Positions 1 to 12,041 are shown, numbered from the stretch's first letter. The stretch is DNA of 64,000 nt from Sarcophilus harrisii (GCF_902635505.1 NC_045427.1:213542422-213606421); one strand, 5' to 3'. Numbers and translations are program-made. Notes: generated by a model not told the origin, from the letters alone.

Positions 1-169
1 AGACCATGCAAATGCTTGGAGTTGGAAGATGGAGTTTCTTGTGGGAGGAACAGGTCAGTGTAGCTTAATCATAGACTATACGGAAAGGAGGAAAGGTCAA
101 GGAAACAGGCAAGTAGGAAGAGATCAGGAGGAGCTGCAGTGGGGAAGCTATCCCATATCTTAATTTATA

Positions 170-1010
170 ATTATATTTGGATGCTATTTAATAGACCTAT
201 TCTACAAATGACCCCTGGGTATAATTGTTCCCTTGGCAAAAATGAATCTGAGAGGTTGTGGAAAGACAAGCACCTTAATGTGCTGTTGGGGAGAACTACA
301 AATTGGTTCAAATATTCTGGGAAGCAAATTGCAATTAAACTAAGATGATGATCAAAAGATTCATATTTTTCAAACCAAAGGTCTGATTGCTCAGCCATAT
401 ATACCAGAGATCAAAGATAGAAAAATTGCACGTACAACAGTATATTCATGTGTCAGCAGCACTTTTTGTAGCAACAAAGAATTGGAAACAAACTAGATGT
501 CTAGTGATTAGGAAATACTAAACAAATTTGGGTACATAAATGCAATGGAATATTATAGTGCAGAAATTATGAATATATAGAATTCAGAGAAGCATTGGAA
601 AAATCATATGAACTGATGCCGAAGGAAATAAGCAAAACCATGAAAACAATGTACATAAGGACAACAGCAATATAAATGGAAAAACACCTCCCCAACCCCC
701 CAAAATCACCCTTAAAATAAATATTTTAATGACCCAGCTTAGCCTCAAAGAAGGGATGAAAAAACATACCTCCCTCCCTTCTTTGCAAAGGTAGGGAATT
801 GTGGGTGTGTAATATTTTATACATGGTCAGTCAGATGGTGGGTTGGTTAATTCCGCTGAACAGCTTTTTGTTCCATGTTCTTCTAAATTCATAAATTCAT
901 TGTTACGAATTGTTAATGAAACTATTACAAGAGATGGCTTGTTAGGTAGGTCAAGGGGAAAAATGCATTCAGGAATGAAGGTGATGTAAAAACAAAAGTT
1001 CTCAAATTAG
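170..1010 (+). mobile_element. Old L1 3' part (end of ORF2 plus 3' UTR)
   Basis: The sequence reads like a diverged copy of the last part of L1 ORF2. Around 270-330 is the segment with the 'aattggttcaaatattctgg' pattern, and 460-600 has the 'gcaacaaagaattggaaac' and 'ggaatattat' patterns, which also occur at 49.4-49.6 kb and 58.5 kb. No open reading frame of useful length survives. Ends are approximate and I see no clear target-site duplication. Confidence 0.6.
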
Positions 1011-2051
1011 TTATTAACTTTTAACAAAAGTTTAAAACTTTTTAAAAGCTTTTAAAAAAAAAAAGTGAAGTTGAGATTTTGGACCTTTACCCAGACTTGG
1101 TGCAGTCATTTGGGAGTTTAAATGTATCTTTTAAAAGTCTTATCTCAGCCAGAAATAATAGCATTTATAGAGTGCCTACTACATTCCAGGCACTGTACTA
1201 AGTACCTTACCAATATTATGTAATTTGATCAGTCAGTAAATGTGATCTAATCTCTAATGAGAGTGTTAATTCCTTTAGGTTACATGAAGTTGAGAAAGAG
1301 ATTAAAATCTTAATAGGAATGGGGGTACAAGCCAATTCTGATAAATTTATGAATTATTACACAATAATGATCTCTCCATCTCCAATCCAGATTAAATGAG
1401 ATAGAATCTAGACAGATGCTGGGAGGCTGGGAACACTTTCAGTGCTCAGAAGTAGAAACCAGTGGACACCGTCTCCCTTTCAAAACATCTTTAGCAGAAA
1501 TTTGTTACAATGAGAGTAGGTGTATTTATAAAGAGGAAAACAGTTCCCCAGATGCCCTGGCATTGGTAACATGAGGCAGCCAACTTATAGCGACTATGAG
1601 TTTTTCCATTTGATTTTGGATCACTTGAGATTTTGATTCTTTAGAAATGTTCTGTCATTTACAGCCATTTAGCATCACTAGGGATAAGGATGAGCCCTGT
1701 ATGAACATCGGTATAGGGGATGCCAGGATTTCTGCAACCTAAAGTTTTAAAGAGCTGCCCAGGGCACCGAGAGATTAAGTGATCACACTGACAGTAGTTG
1801 TCAGAGGCAGGACTTTGAAACCAAGCCTCTTTGACTTCAAAGACAACTTTCTACCCATTATGTCATGCTACAGAAGATGGATTTTTGCAGTAGGTTGTAC
1901 TCTGGTTCACCATGCAATTTGCTATGTGTGATCCAACACATAAATAAAAATATTCATTTGGAGGAGGGGGGAACCTGAGCTATGATTTTATCAGTATGGC
2001 TTATTCCCTGTGTGGAAATTTCCTCCATTGATAGATAGAGGGATACTCCTC
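1011..2051. other. Gene-free stretch with a weak MIR-like core
   Basis: No exon, RNA gene or long open frame is visible. Positions 1145-1300 resemble the tail of an ancient MIR/L2-type repeat (the 'agtgcctactac' and 'caggcactgtacta' words). 1740-1870 resembles a degraded MIR core ('gcaggactttgaaacc'). The rest is unassigned AT-rich sequence. Confidence 0.4.
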
Positions 2052-2067
2052 CCTAGATAAAATTATT

Positions 2068-2194
2068 ATTATTGCTGAGGCAGTTGCCCAGGGTCACCCA
2101 GCTAGGAAGTGTTAAGTGTCTGAGATCGGATTTGAACTCAGGTTCTCCTGACTCCAGGGCTGGTGCTCTGCCCACTGCGCCCCCCCAGCTGCCT
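2068..2194 (-). mobile_element. Marsupial tRNA-derived SINE (Mar1/WSINE type)
   Basis: This is a reverse-oriented copy. Read on the minus strand it opens with the cagctgg...gcagtgggcagagcacc tRNA-like head, has the internal promoter B-box-like word gagttcaaatc, and ends in the 'gtgaccctgggcaactgcc' tail. It is flanked by a target-site duplication of cctaga(t/c)aaaattatt at 2052-2067 and 2195-2210 with one mismatch. This shows retrotransposition by L1-type machinery. Confidence 0.85.
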
Positions 2195-2210
2195 CCTAGA
2201 CAAAATTATT

Positions 2211-3039
2211 TAGTGAAATGCGCCTCAGAATTTTCAGTCACCCTCCCCGCACTGGCTGACACCCAACGGTTGATAACGGCTTTATATTTTCTGTAACAAT
2301 GTCTTAACTCAAAGGAATGGATTTCTAATGGTACTACAAGCAGATAAGGAAGGGGGAATATTCTGATTTAGAGAGAGCTTCTCTCCACTGCCAGCGTGTC
2401 TGACTAAGAGCAGCTGCCTCTCCGTGACCCGCGGCCCATTTGCTGCCTTTAACACCTCTAAGATCCTGCTTGCCTTTTCCCCTCCTCTCCTGGCCAGGAG
2501 GCTTTTGTTTTCTGCCACAGCAAATGTGGGCACTAGTGCGACTTTACTGCCACCTAGTGGTCTCTAGTAGGGCTACTTCATAGCTGGCCCATCCGCAGGG
2601 TTGAGTTTTGAATTTTACAAAGTGCTTTTTGTCTGTAAAACAGCTGGGCTCGACTTATGTCTCGACACTGGGCTCCATTGACTTTGAAGACAGCGCGATT
2701 TTGTACCACCCTGACTCACTTAAATTCAATCATTTGCAAGTCCAGACATCATACTCCTGATGTTCATGAGTCCTCTTCAAGAGCAAACAGCAACAGGGAG
2801 TGTAAATGTTATTTATCCTTATTTTTCGGGGTGAGCATATCTGGAATCCCAGAGAGGCAATAGGTAGGAGATAGTAGTGCTATCACTACTTTCTTCCCTC
2901 CTGCTCCACGATGCTGCTTCTCAGCCTCCTTCATTAGCAAGGGATAGGAGAATGGAGGCAAGCACAGAACTAAGGCTCTACTTCTTCTCTTGATCCTACT
3001 TTCACAACTATGTGTCTATTCATTTCTCTCTAGGTTGTA
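2211..3039. other. Unassigned gene-free stretch
   Basis: No exon or RNA gene could be recognised on either strand, and the short open frames here lack codon or family support. The sequence is moderately GC-rich near 2380-2560 compared with its surroundings. I see no repeat family that I can name. Confidence 0.3.
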
Positions 3040-4086
3040 CTTAAAAAAATTATTTAATATTTTTCACCAGTTACATTCAAAACAATTTATTTACATTTGT
3101 TTTTAAGTTTTTTGAGTTCTAGGTTCTCTTCCTTAACTCACACCCACAATTAAGAAACCACATGTGAAACTAAGCAAAGCATTTCCATAAAAGTCAAGTT
3201 GTGAAAGAAAACAGATCTTTTATCCTAATGAAAATAAAAATCCTCAAGAAAAATTAAGTCAAAAATAGAGAAATAGAGATTGTTTCTATCTGTATTCACA
3301 CTTGATCAGTTCCTTCTCTGAGGATGGAGTGGATTTTTCATAACTTCTTCAGAGTAGTTGTGGATGATTGTACTACTAAGAATAATAAAGTTATTTACAG
3401 CTGGTAATCCCAGAACATTGCTATTACTTTGTATATAGTATTTTTCACTTTGTTCATGGAGGACTTTGCAGGTTTGCTTGGTTTTTGTTGTTGTTGTTTT
3501 CCTGAGAGCATCCTGCTCATCATTTCTCAGAGACAATATTCCATCAGAGAAATTTGCTTTGAAAATTTTTTTTACAATTACTATAGCTAATTGTATTTCC
3601 CTCCTCCCCCATTTATTTTCTCTTTCCTTTCACCATGTCCCTTCTCAAAAGTGATTTGCTACTGACCACTTCCTCCCCCAATATGCTCTCTCTTTTATTA
3701 TTCTCCTTCCCTTCCCATATTCCATTTCCCACCTATTTTCCTGCAAGGTAAGACAGATTTCTACACCTTCTTGAGTATGTATGTTATTTTCTATTTGAGC
3801 CAATTCTGGTGAAATTCTGAGTTACCCATCTGTTATAAAAACTTTTTCTTGCCCCTCTTCTTTATAGCAGATAATTTTCACCATTCCACTTCTCCCCTTT
3901 CCTTTCTCCCAGTATATTCCTCTCTCACCTCTTGTTTCATCATTAAAAAAAAAATAGTATCCCTTCATAACTCACACCCATGCCCTTTATTTATACTCCT
4001 TCTAATGCCATAATAATGAGAAAGTTCTAATGAGTTACAAGTATCATCCTCTCATGTAGGAACGTAAATAAACTCTATTAAGTCCC
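3040..4086 (-). mobile_element. Old L1 fragments, reverse orientation
   Basis: 3040-3560 reads as the 3' UTR and end of an older L1 subfamily on the minus strand, ending in words such as 'caatattccatcaga' that recur at 15.18 kb. 3590-4086 is pyrimidine-rich sequence that resembles another part of a marsupial L1 in the same orientation. It resumes after the younger insertion at 4103-5160. Boundaries are approximate. Confidence 0.5.
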
Positions 4087-4102
4087 TTATGATATCACTT
4101 TC
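4087..4102. repeat. Left target-site duplication of L1 at 4103-5160
   Basis: The 16-base word ttatgatatcactttc here is repeated exactly at 5161-5176 on the other side of the L1 fragment. Confidence 0.9.
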
Positions 4103-5160
4103 TTTTTTTTTTTCCATTTTTTATTATAGCTTTTTATTCTCAAAACAGATGCATGGGTAATTTTTCAACATTGACCCTTGCAAAAATTTCTGTTCCAACT
4201 TTTCCCCCTCCTTTGCTTTACTCCCTCCCCTAGATGGCAGGTAGTCCCATACATGTTAAATATGTTAAAGTATATGTTAAACACAATATATGTATACATA
4301 TTTATACAGTTGTCTTGCTGCACAAGAAAAATCAGATTTAGAAAGAAGGTAAAAATAACCTGGGAAAAAAAACAAAAATGTAAGCAAGCAAACAATAACA
4401 GAAAGAGCATAAATGCTATATTGTGGTCCACACTCATTTTCCAGTGTTCTTTTGCTGAGTGTAGCTAGTTCTGTTCATCACTGATCAATTAGAACTGATT
4501 TGGATCCTCTCATTGTTGAAGATAGTCACTTCCATCAGAATTGGTCATCTAGTATAGTCTTGTTGTTGCTGAATATAATGATCTCCTGGTTCTGCTCATT
4601 TCACTTAACATCAGTTCATGTAAGTCTCCCCCGGCCTTTCTGAAATCATCCTGATGATTGTTTCTTACAGAACAATAATATTCCATAATATTCATATATC
4701 ACAATTTATTCAGCCATTTTCCAATTGATGGGCATTCATTCAGTTTCAGTTTCTCACCACTACAAACAGAGCTGCCACAAACATTTTGGCACATACAGGT
4801 CCCTTTCCCTCCTTCATGATCTCTTTGGGATATAAGCCCAGTAGTAACACTGCTGGGTCAAAGGGGTGAGCACAGTTTGATACCTTTTTGAGCATAATTC
4901 CAGATTGCTCTCTAGAATGGTTGGATTCGTTCACAACTCCACCAACAATGCATCAGTGTCCCAGTTTTCCCGCATCCCTTCCAATATTTGTCATTATCTT
5001 TTCCTGTCATCTTAGCCAACCTGAGAGGTGTGTAGTGGTACCTCAGAATTGTCTTCATTTGCATTTCTCTGATCAGTAATGATTTGGAACATCTTTTCAT
5101 ATGAGTAGCAATAGTTTCAATTTCATCATCTGAAAATTGTCTGTTCATATCCTTTGACTA
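4103..5160 (-). mobile_element. 5'-truncated L1 3' end (ORF2 end + 3' UTR)
   Basis: A poly-T run at the left (the poly-A tail read from the other strand) is followed by the marsupial L1 3' UTR: 'gcatgggtaatttttcaaca', the 'gatggcaggtagtcccatac' word, and 'gtatacatatttatacag'. After it comes the antisense of the ORF2 C-terminal region ('cagccattttccaattgatg', 'ttgctctctagaatgg'). The element is flanked by a perfect 16-bp target-site duplication (4087-4102 and 5161-5176), so both ends are known. It is about 1.06 kb long and is dead because most of ORF2 is missing. It landed inside an older L1-like fragment. Confidence 0.9.
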
Positions 5161-5176
5161 TTATGATATCACTTTC
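5161..5176. repeat. Right target-site duplication of L1 at 4103-5160
   Basis: Exact copy of the word at 4087-4102. Sequence from 5177 continues the pre-insertion locus. Confidence 0.9.
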
Positions 5177-5572
5177 CTGATTACCTCCTTAAGTTTCTCC
5201 AGAGTTCTAGGATACACTTTTGACCCTGGCCTTTCTCACTGGAAATTCTCTTCACCCTTGTATTTCTCACACTGAGAGTACCCTTTCTCCCTTTAGTCTA
5301 TTCCTCTGATTGGCTGGTTTTTCCCAGTTTCTCCTTAGAATAACCAAGTCAGCCATGTCTTCATTCTTCTCCAGATTTTCCCTACCATAAATCCATACAG
5401 GTATCCTCCCTCAGTCTTCTCATCTGCCCGTCCTTTTTCAGCTTCAACTTAATTGCTGTCTTCTCCCATTAGAATGTAATCTTCTCAAGGGTAGGGACTT
5501 TCTTTTTGTATTTACACTCCCAGATTAGCACAGTGTCTGGCTCAAATAGATGTCTTTTGACTTGACTATACC
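5177..5572 (+). mobile_element. Interrupted old LINE sequence and L2/MIR-type tail
   Basis: 5177-5220 continues the fragment cut by the L1 insertion. 5465-5565 carries the 'gaatgtaatcttctcaaggg', 'agggactttctttttgtatt' and 'agcacagtgtctgg' words that end many L2-type repeats; a parallel copy sits at 9020-9100. Sequence between is unassigned. Confidence 0.4.
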
Positions 5573-5815
5573 AGGATTCTTAACCTTTATTATTATTATT
5601 ATTTGGTCACAGACTCCTCACTGGGGTTGTCTGATATAGCCTCTTTGCAGAGTGTTTTTAAATGCATAAAATACCTACAATTATAAACGAAATTAGATTG
5701 AAATACAGCTATAAAAATATCGTAAAAGCCAAATTTGCAGCTTCCTGAAATATATTCACTGACCCCTTGAAGATCTGTGGGCCCCTGTTAAAAAATCCTG
5801 GCATTACTGGAACAA
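5573..5815. mobile_element. hAT-like non-autonomous DNA transposon (MITE)
   Basis: Terminal inverted repeats are visible: 'ccaggattcttaacc' at the left, and 'gttaaaaaatcctgg' at the right, which is its imperfect reverse complement. The interior, with 'ggtcacagactcc' and 'aaatgcataaaatac', fits a common mammalian non-autonomous element with no coding capacity. A shorter relative may lie at 17930-18010. The family name is not certain. Confidence 0.6.
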
Positions 5816-8239
5816 GAAAATCTATAAATAACTCCAAGCTCTCATTTGCATTTTGCTTCCTTCCAAATTTCTTTTTTTAAATCAGAACCACTAAGAAAGA
5901 AATAAAATGGTTGGAGTTCCCCCTTCTTCACTCTGATGGAAGCCCTGTGACATCTTAGCAAGAAGACTCTAGCTAAAGCTTCAGCTGCTACCAAAAAACC
6001 TTCAAAATTTATGAATCAGTGAAGAAAGCCCAAGGCCTAAGGCCAGAGTCTCCAAAAGCAGCCAGGGCAGGAAGTACATGTGTGGTTCAGCAAAGCCTAC
6101 TGACCAGAGTGGATCCTTTACAAGTCACTGAGCCATGTCCTAGAAGCTGGCTTGGCTCCAGGACTGGGCTGGAAAGTTCTGGGTCTATTCCCTGTCATAG
6201 TGGAACCTTCTGATAAAATTGATTCCTATCTTCTAGACCAATGGTTTCCAAAGTAGAGACCTATATCCACCCGTCAGAAATATAATCCCCATGGAGGACA
6301 GGAACAGGAGTGACATCCCATCCTCCTCAGCAGAACCATCATGGGGTTTGTCTCCAACATAACCACACTCCCCCATTCCCCAAATCTCCCAACACTTCAC
6401 CTTTTCCATCTCCATCCTTGGGTTGTGCAAACTTCTAATGTCTTCCCTCTTCTGCACTGGATGCTAGCCCCCTACAACTTTACAAGCAGCATCCTAGATG
6501 CTGAAAATTCTCTGAATTTTCCTGCTCCCAGATTCTCGTGGCCACAACAGGCTGACCCCCATCTAGCTCTGCACTCCAAGGCAATGGCTGACAAACACTT
6601 CATTCTCATTTTCATTTTCAACAGGACAAAGCAACCCAGAATGAATAGGCAGGAATAGATTCAGATCTCTATCATGAATCTGCATTAGATCTCATTATAT
6701 TATCTTTTCCTCAAAACTGGCTTCTGTTCTTTTTATAATTAAAGGCACTACACCAGCCGTCCTTCCTCTCACTCATACCACACAGGCCATTTCCACTTCC
6801 TGTCATATCTACCTCCACGCTGTCTCTCCTATCTTTCCACTCTCACATCCACCGTCTTACTTCAGGTTTTCATCACCTCTCCCCTAGATTATGACAATAG
6901 TCTCATACTTGGTTTCTCAGCTTTAAATCTTTCTTGTCTCCAATCCATCACTCTAAGCAGCTGCCAATGATTTTACTAAAGGGCAAGTTTGAACATTTTA
7001 TTTCCCTACTCAATAAACTCTAGGGACTCCCTATTGACTCAAGATCATTTAATACTTTTGAAATTTACTTTTTCTTCAAGTTATATAATAACATTTTATA
7101 AATACACTCATATTGAAGGATGAGAGAGGAGAGCTCAACTTTTTAACCAACAGATATTCATGATCAAAGTTGGAAACTACACCTCTAGCTCAGTGGGCAC
7201 CTAGATCTGGGCATGGTTCTAGGCAAGATCTTTCTGACTTCAACCCCTGTCTTTTCCAAGGAGTAGACAGGGGAGCAGAGGGACATGATAAAAGCAGTGT
7301 TTCAGGAAGATCAATTGTGCATGGATTAGATAAAGAGAGAATGGAGGGAGACCCATTAGATTATTGCTGTAAGTTGAATTCTGAATTTTTCTTATTAGAT
7401 CATAATCTATTATTGTTCTATTTTTTCCTCTGCCTTGAAGATTTTAATCTTATGACCTCCAAACCCTCTACCCCTCATTTTTCCCAGGCTATCAACCTTT
7501 CACTGGCTACACTCTCCTCCTAGACCCATTTGGACACGGTCTTCTTTAAAGTCCCTTGTCCTCTCATCCTATTGCAGGCAGGCAACAAGCATTCTTAAAA
7601 TGTCTAACATGAGTGCACAGGGACTACAAATGCAAAGAAAACTCCCCTACCCTGTATTCTAATGGGACAAAACAAAACATAATAAAAAGTTGAAGTGGTT
7701 AAGGAGGCAGGGAGAGTAGGAAGGTAGGGAAACAGGAGTGAGATTGATGGTCAGAAAGTCAGAAGCACAAATAGGCAGAGAACGAATGTTGGTTTGGCCT
7801 GAGACTTACTCAAAATGGAACCCCTGAAAGGAATTCACCAGTGGAAGGGAGCCAGCATGGTTAGAAGGCCACAGAGTCAGATGGATCTTCCCAGGTGGGA
7901 AGGTCAAAACTGATGAAAGGTCCAAGGTAAGACTGCAGCTGAGGCAGAAAGCCAGACATCTGTCCAACCAAACCTTAGCTTTCATTTACTTCCATCGTCT
8001 ACTGCCTTTGCTTCTATTCACGTAATCTTGAAAAGTGATGCTGACTAGATTCACTACAAATTTATGTTACATAATTTTAACTGGGCCCTTACTGTAGCAA
8101 GGCAATCTATTTACACATCCCTGATGGATTCGATTATCACAATTGCCACAGCAAGCTCTTTTCCAAATCTCTCATGCCTTGCTTTTCCTCACCTCTAAGG
8201 TAAAAATTTTGCCTCATATCTCATTTTTTAAATATTGGT
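5816..8239. other. Gene-free stretch with L2-like pieces
   Basis: No exon could be recognised. 6740-7050 looks like a degraded L2-type 3' region ('ctccaatccatcactctaag' and a following 'caataaactctagggactcc'). 7560-7680 carries the start of an ancient repeat with the words 'caagcattcttaaaatg' and 'ctaatgggacaaaac'. The open frames at 6341-6658 and 7170-7523 show no known domain and look like chance. Confidence 0.35.
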
Positions 8240-8400
8240 GAGCAGCTATATGGTGTTGTGGATAAAGCAGGGACCCGATTCCTGTCCTGGAATCAGGAGG
8301 ACCTGAATTCAAATGTGACCTCAGACACATTTATAGCTGTGTGGCCCTGGCAAATCACTTAACCCCTAATGCAAAAAGGAGAATAAAAAACTGAGACCAT
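8240..8400 (+). mobile_element. Marsupial tRNA-derived SINE, diverged
   Basis: The plus strand reads 'gagcagctatatggtgttgt', then 'aatcaggaggacctgaattc', then 'agctgtgtggccctgg' and 'aaatcacttaacccctaat', the standard order of the Mar1/WSINE body. Divergence is higher than in the copies at 13.9 and 47.0 kb. I see no convincing target-site duplication. Confidence 0.75.
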
Positions 8401-8439
8401 TTGCAAATATTCTCTCCCATCCTACTTCTTTGACCTCAC

Positions 8440-9104
8440 TCAGATGCCTTCCATTCACCTGTTTCACATGTAGAGGGTGACCCTTCTTGCCAGAGCAAAC
8501 CCCTCTACATGTACAAGTGATCCCATTCCATCTGGTCTTTTTCAGATCACCCTATCATTCCCACTCTAATTTTCGATATCTCTATGTCTACTGGCTGCTT
8601 CCATATACCCTACAAACTTGAGCATCTCCCTCATTCTCAAAAAACGCTCCTTTAATCCATCCATCCCTACTATCATTCCATATCTCTCTTCTTTTATGAC
8701 CAAACTCCTTGAAGAGGCTTCTACTTCCTTTCAACTCTCTGTAGTCGGGCTTCCACTTCCATCAATCAAAACTGTTTTCCAAAGTAACCAGTGATCTCTT
8801 AATTACCACATCTAATGGCCTTTCCTCAGTCCTCAATCTTCCCGACTTCCCTGCAGCTTCTGACACTAGTCATGACCCTCGTTTCTGTGATAATTTTTCT
8901 TGCTAGTTCCATTTCTTTGAGAATAAGGACATACAAATATACCTGAGCATATGGATTTACTCTCCCATTTATCCTGTACATATTGTCTGTACATACTTAT
9001 TTAAATGTTGTCACCCCCATTAGACAGTAAGCTCCTTGTGAGCAAGGGCTGGTTCTCCCTTTCTTTGTATCCCCAGGGCACAGTATACTGCCTGGAATAT
9101 TGTA
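8440..9104 (+). mobile_element. L2/CR1-type LINE remnant (reverse transcriptase part and 3' tail)
   Basis: 8560-8900 translates patchily to an L2/CR1 reverse transcriptase: words corresponding to 'ctactggctgcttcc', 'ccaaactccttgaagaggc', and a degraded form of the LSAAFDTVDH block ('cctgcagcttctgacac'). 9010-9100 is the 3' tail ('agacagtaagctccttgtga', 'tttgtatccccagggcac'). The tail resumes at 9326-9365 after a SINE insertion. It is heavily mutated and has no intact frame. Confidence 0.65.
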
Positions 9105-9325
9105 CAGGTACATCTAACTCTTCGGGACCCTATGGATCCCCCATGGATATTTCCCATAGATTTTTCTTGGAGTGGTTTGCCATTTTCTTCTCCAGTGGAT
9201 GAAGGGAGACAGAGGTTAAGTGATTTGTTGAGGGTTTCACAATTAGTGAATGAGGCCAAATTGTAACTTTCTGATTCAGGCTTGGTGCTCTATCCATTGA
9301 ACCATCTAGCTCTTCCAACCATCTA
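9105..9325 (-). mobile_element. Marsupial SINE inserted in the L2 tail
   Basis: Reverse-oriented composite SINE. It opens with 'ctaactcttcgggacccta' and 'gtggtttgccattttcttct', and ends with 'ctctatccattgaaccatc', the reverse of the tRNA-like head. The host L2 tail is duplicated at the junctions: gcctggaatattgta at 9090-9104 and gcctgcaatatagta at 9326-9340, with two mismatches. The same SINE type is at 50815-51035. Confidence 0.75.
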
Positions 9326-9365
9326 GCCTGCAATATAGTAGACAATTAATAAATGCTTCTTTGAA

Positions 9366-10527
9366 AATCGCGTAAGAAGTAACGAAACTGAGGACTAAGG
9401 CAGTATCAATAGGGGAGAAAAAAGAAACTGGAAACAATGCGCAAAAAGAATTGATGGGACATGACTGACTGGCTTTGGGGAAATAAAGGCCAGTGAAGGA
9501 GTCCAAGATATCTTCAAAATAGAGCCTTACATAGGTTAAGCTGGTTTTTACTAACAGGTTTTTCTAATCAAAACAGCTCTTTCTGTGCCAGATCTTCTTT
9601 GGGAGAAAGGAAATTTCTAGGTTTTTCATCATACAGATAGCTCCACATCCATCTTAAACTTGAAAACATTTTTAAACATCTCAAACACAGAACTTGGTAA
9701 GCAATAAATGTTAATATTTACAGGTGGCAACATCATAAATAAGTAGCCTCTAGATCCTGAATAGGTCATTATTTGATGTTACATTATCCATAGGAATTGT
9801 GTATCAGTCGCTGAGCCAAATGCCAGATCTGTTCCTTTGAATGCTTGGTTGCTGTTGACTTCAATGGATCTGGCCATGAGAGTTGACCAGCTATTACATT
9901 CTATCCCAGAGATAGGATTCATGTTGTAGAAACTGTCTTGCCATTACAGAAAAGGCCACAAGGGAGCAGCAATGGGCCATCATTGTACCCAGCACCATGG
10001 GAGAAATTTCTCCCTCCAAAACAGGGGAAAGGGAAAAGCAGAATCCCAAGTAGATTCAAAGCAGCAAGCAGGCTCTCTACAGGTTTCCAGAAGAAAGAGA
10101 CAGCATATTTTAATCAGTTATCTCCTCTAGTATCCAATGCTTTCCTTCCATCTCTGCTCCTAGATTTGTTAGAAATGGCAAAGGTGGGTTAAAGGGTCAG
10201 AATTCTTTTACTCTGTTGCACGAGTTCTGCACATGTCTTTCTATAGGACTAGAATTGGGCAGAGGCCTGGACTAGGCAGAAACAGGGTCACTTCATCTTA
10301 AAATATTAAATTCCACTACTGTCAACAAAGAAGTCAATCACCAATAATGTTTATTTATTGGGAGGGATTTATTGGGAGGGATAATTGCTGGACTATGCCC
10401 ATGAGGATAATAACAACCCTAAAGAGAAACATGAAATGAGTCCTCTCTTCTCCACTGATCGTTTGGATCAGCCCAGACTCTTATGTGCTCAAGGAAACAA
10501 ATGGTAATAGCCTATATTTAAGGTTAT

Positions 10528-10529
<2 letters not shown>
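9366..10529. other. Unassigned gene-free stretch
   Basis: No exon, RNA gene or nameable repeat is visible. An open frame at 9938-10192 has no recognisable domain. Two copies of 'tattgggagggat' stand next to each other at 10357-10382, a small local duplication. Confidence 0.3.

Positions 10530-10567
<38 letters not shown>
10530..10567. repeat. (AT)n microsatellite
   Basis: An uninterrupted run of about 19 alternating AT units. Confidence 0.95.
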
Positions 10568-10571
<4 letters not shown>

Positions 10572-10689
10572 GCACATTTTCCCTTACACTAACCTTTGTG
10601 AACTAGGTAGTGCAAATACTGATGCAAATATTTCCATTTTATAAATTAGGAAACAGAGGTGCAAAAATGAAGTAAGGTATCCAAGGTCA

Positions 10690-10860
10690 CAAAATAATGA
10701 CATTACTATAGCACTTTAAAGTTTGCAAAGTATTTTACATAATTTTCATTTAAGCCTCACAACAATTCAAATTATTATTATTCCCATCTTACAGATGAGG
10801 AAACTGAGGCTTAGGGTCATAGAGAGACTATCAGGATTTAAAAATAAGTCTTTGAACTTA
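10690..10860 (+). mobile_element. MIR/Ther-type CORE-SINE fragment
   Basis: Contains the 'agcactttaaagtttgcaaa' segment, 'cctcacaacaa', and the conserved 'acagatgaggaaactgaggc' core word, in the usual order on the plus strand. Confidence 0.75.
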
Positions 10861-11019
10861 GTACAAAGGGATTATTTTTTTTTTTTAATAAAATAGGGAA
10901 ATGAAATCTCTTTTCATACTGGAAATTACCACAATGTTTTAATATATAATTTTATATTTAGTATTTGAAAGGAAATATCTCCATGGCTGCCATTTTTCAT
11001 AGACTCTCTTAGTCACAGT

Positions 11020-11036
11020 GGGGGGGGGGGGGGGGG
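11020..11036. repeat. Homopolymer G17
   Basis: A run of 17 consecutive G on the plus strand. It is long enough to form a G-quadruplex and to be error-prone in sequencing. Confidence 0.9.
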
Positions 11037-11789
11037 AACACTTGGTTTCCAGATTTGGTTTGGTAAACATTACTTTTTAGTAATGTCTTCCAAACAATCC
11101 ATCTAAAATGGTATAAATACAATGATATGTAAGGAACACATTTTTGTCTCCGGATAAAATGGGTCACTAAATCCAAAAGCTAGGTGTTTCTGCCCTTAGC
11201 AATTCCAGTGGCTTTTTGTCATTTCTTTCTACCAGGCACCAAGAAAGCTAGACATTACTTCTCCTCAAAGACAATGGGAAGCCTACAGTGTAGGGTAAAC
11301 TGCTCCAGCATCTGCAGGGTGTTGGGAAGAAACCCTAGGAACCACAAGTCAAGCCAGCTGCCAGCCAAAGACTCTTTTGAAATAATGAAAAAAGTAGAGA
11401 GAACAAATAGGACAGAAACATAAGGTTGGTTAATTCTATGATTATATACTCTGAAGTGAGACTTCTGACAACTTTAATAATCCTCAGGAACTCGGTCCCT
11501 ACCTCCTAAATGGAAATTTAAAAAAGGAAAGGCCTGAAATGCTGATGACAAAGCCCCTATGAGCAAGTCAGGTACTTCCTTTTTCAGCTTGTTTGATTCC
11601 TGTTGGCACTACAGAAAGGATGGTCTCCCCTTTTATGTGCCAGAGGCCTTCCAATATTTCATGAATACCAAGGCAGCCCTGAAGCTAATATATCCCTCAA
11701 TCTTCTCTTGAGACTAAAGCCCTAAAAAAATAAAACTATCTTTTGAGTAAGGAAAATTCCCACAGGATGTCAACGAAAACAGCTGCATT

Positions 11790-11990
11790 CATGTAGAGCT
11801 TTAAATACTTTAAGCTCTTTAACATAGAATATTTCATGCATTTCTCACAACAACCCTGTGAGGTGTACACATTCTCTTTATAGAGGAGGGAACAAAGATT
11901 CAGAGCTTTTAAATGACCTGCCCTTGATCACACATCAACTGAGTATTAAAAAGTGCTTTGATTTTAGTTGTCTGAACTCTTAAGTCTAGA
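11790..11990 (+). mobile_element. MIR/Ther-type CORE-SINE fragment
   Basis: 'tagagctttaaatactttaa', 'ctcacaacaaccctgtgagg' and 'aaatgacctgccc' follow in the order typical of this family. Diverged, with no duplication seen. Confidence 0.65.
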
Positions 11991-12035
11991 ATTCCAACCT
12001 CTATATGATAGCTTTAGAAATATTTTTATCTCATT

Positions 12036-12041
12036 TTTAAT
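12036..12041 (-). terminator. Candidate poly-A signal for SLC4A1AP
   Basis: ATTAAA on the minus strand, about 335 bases after the SLC4A1AP stop codon. It is the first standard or near-standard hexamer I found downstream of the stop. Use is inferred from position only. Confidence 0.35.

Noticed and set aside
6341-7523. Open frames of 105 and 117 codons
   Set aside because: No recognisable domain, no homologous protein that I know, and no splice partners. Lengths are within chance for this base composition.
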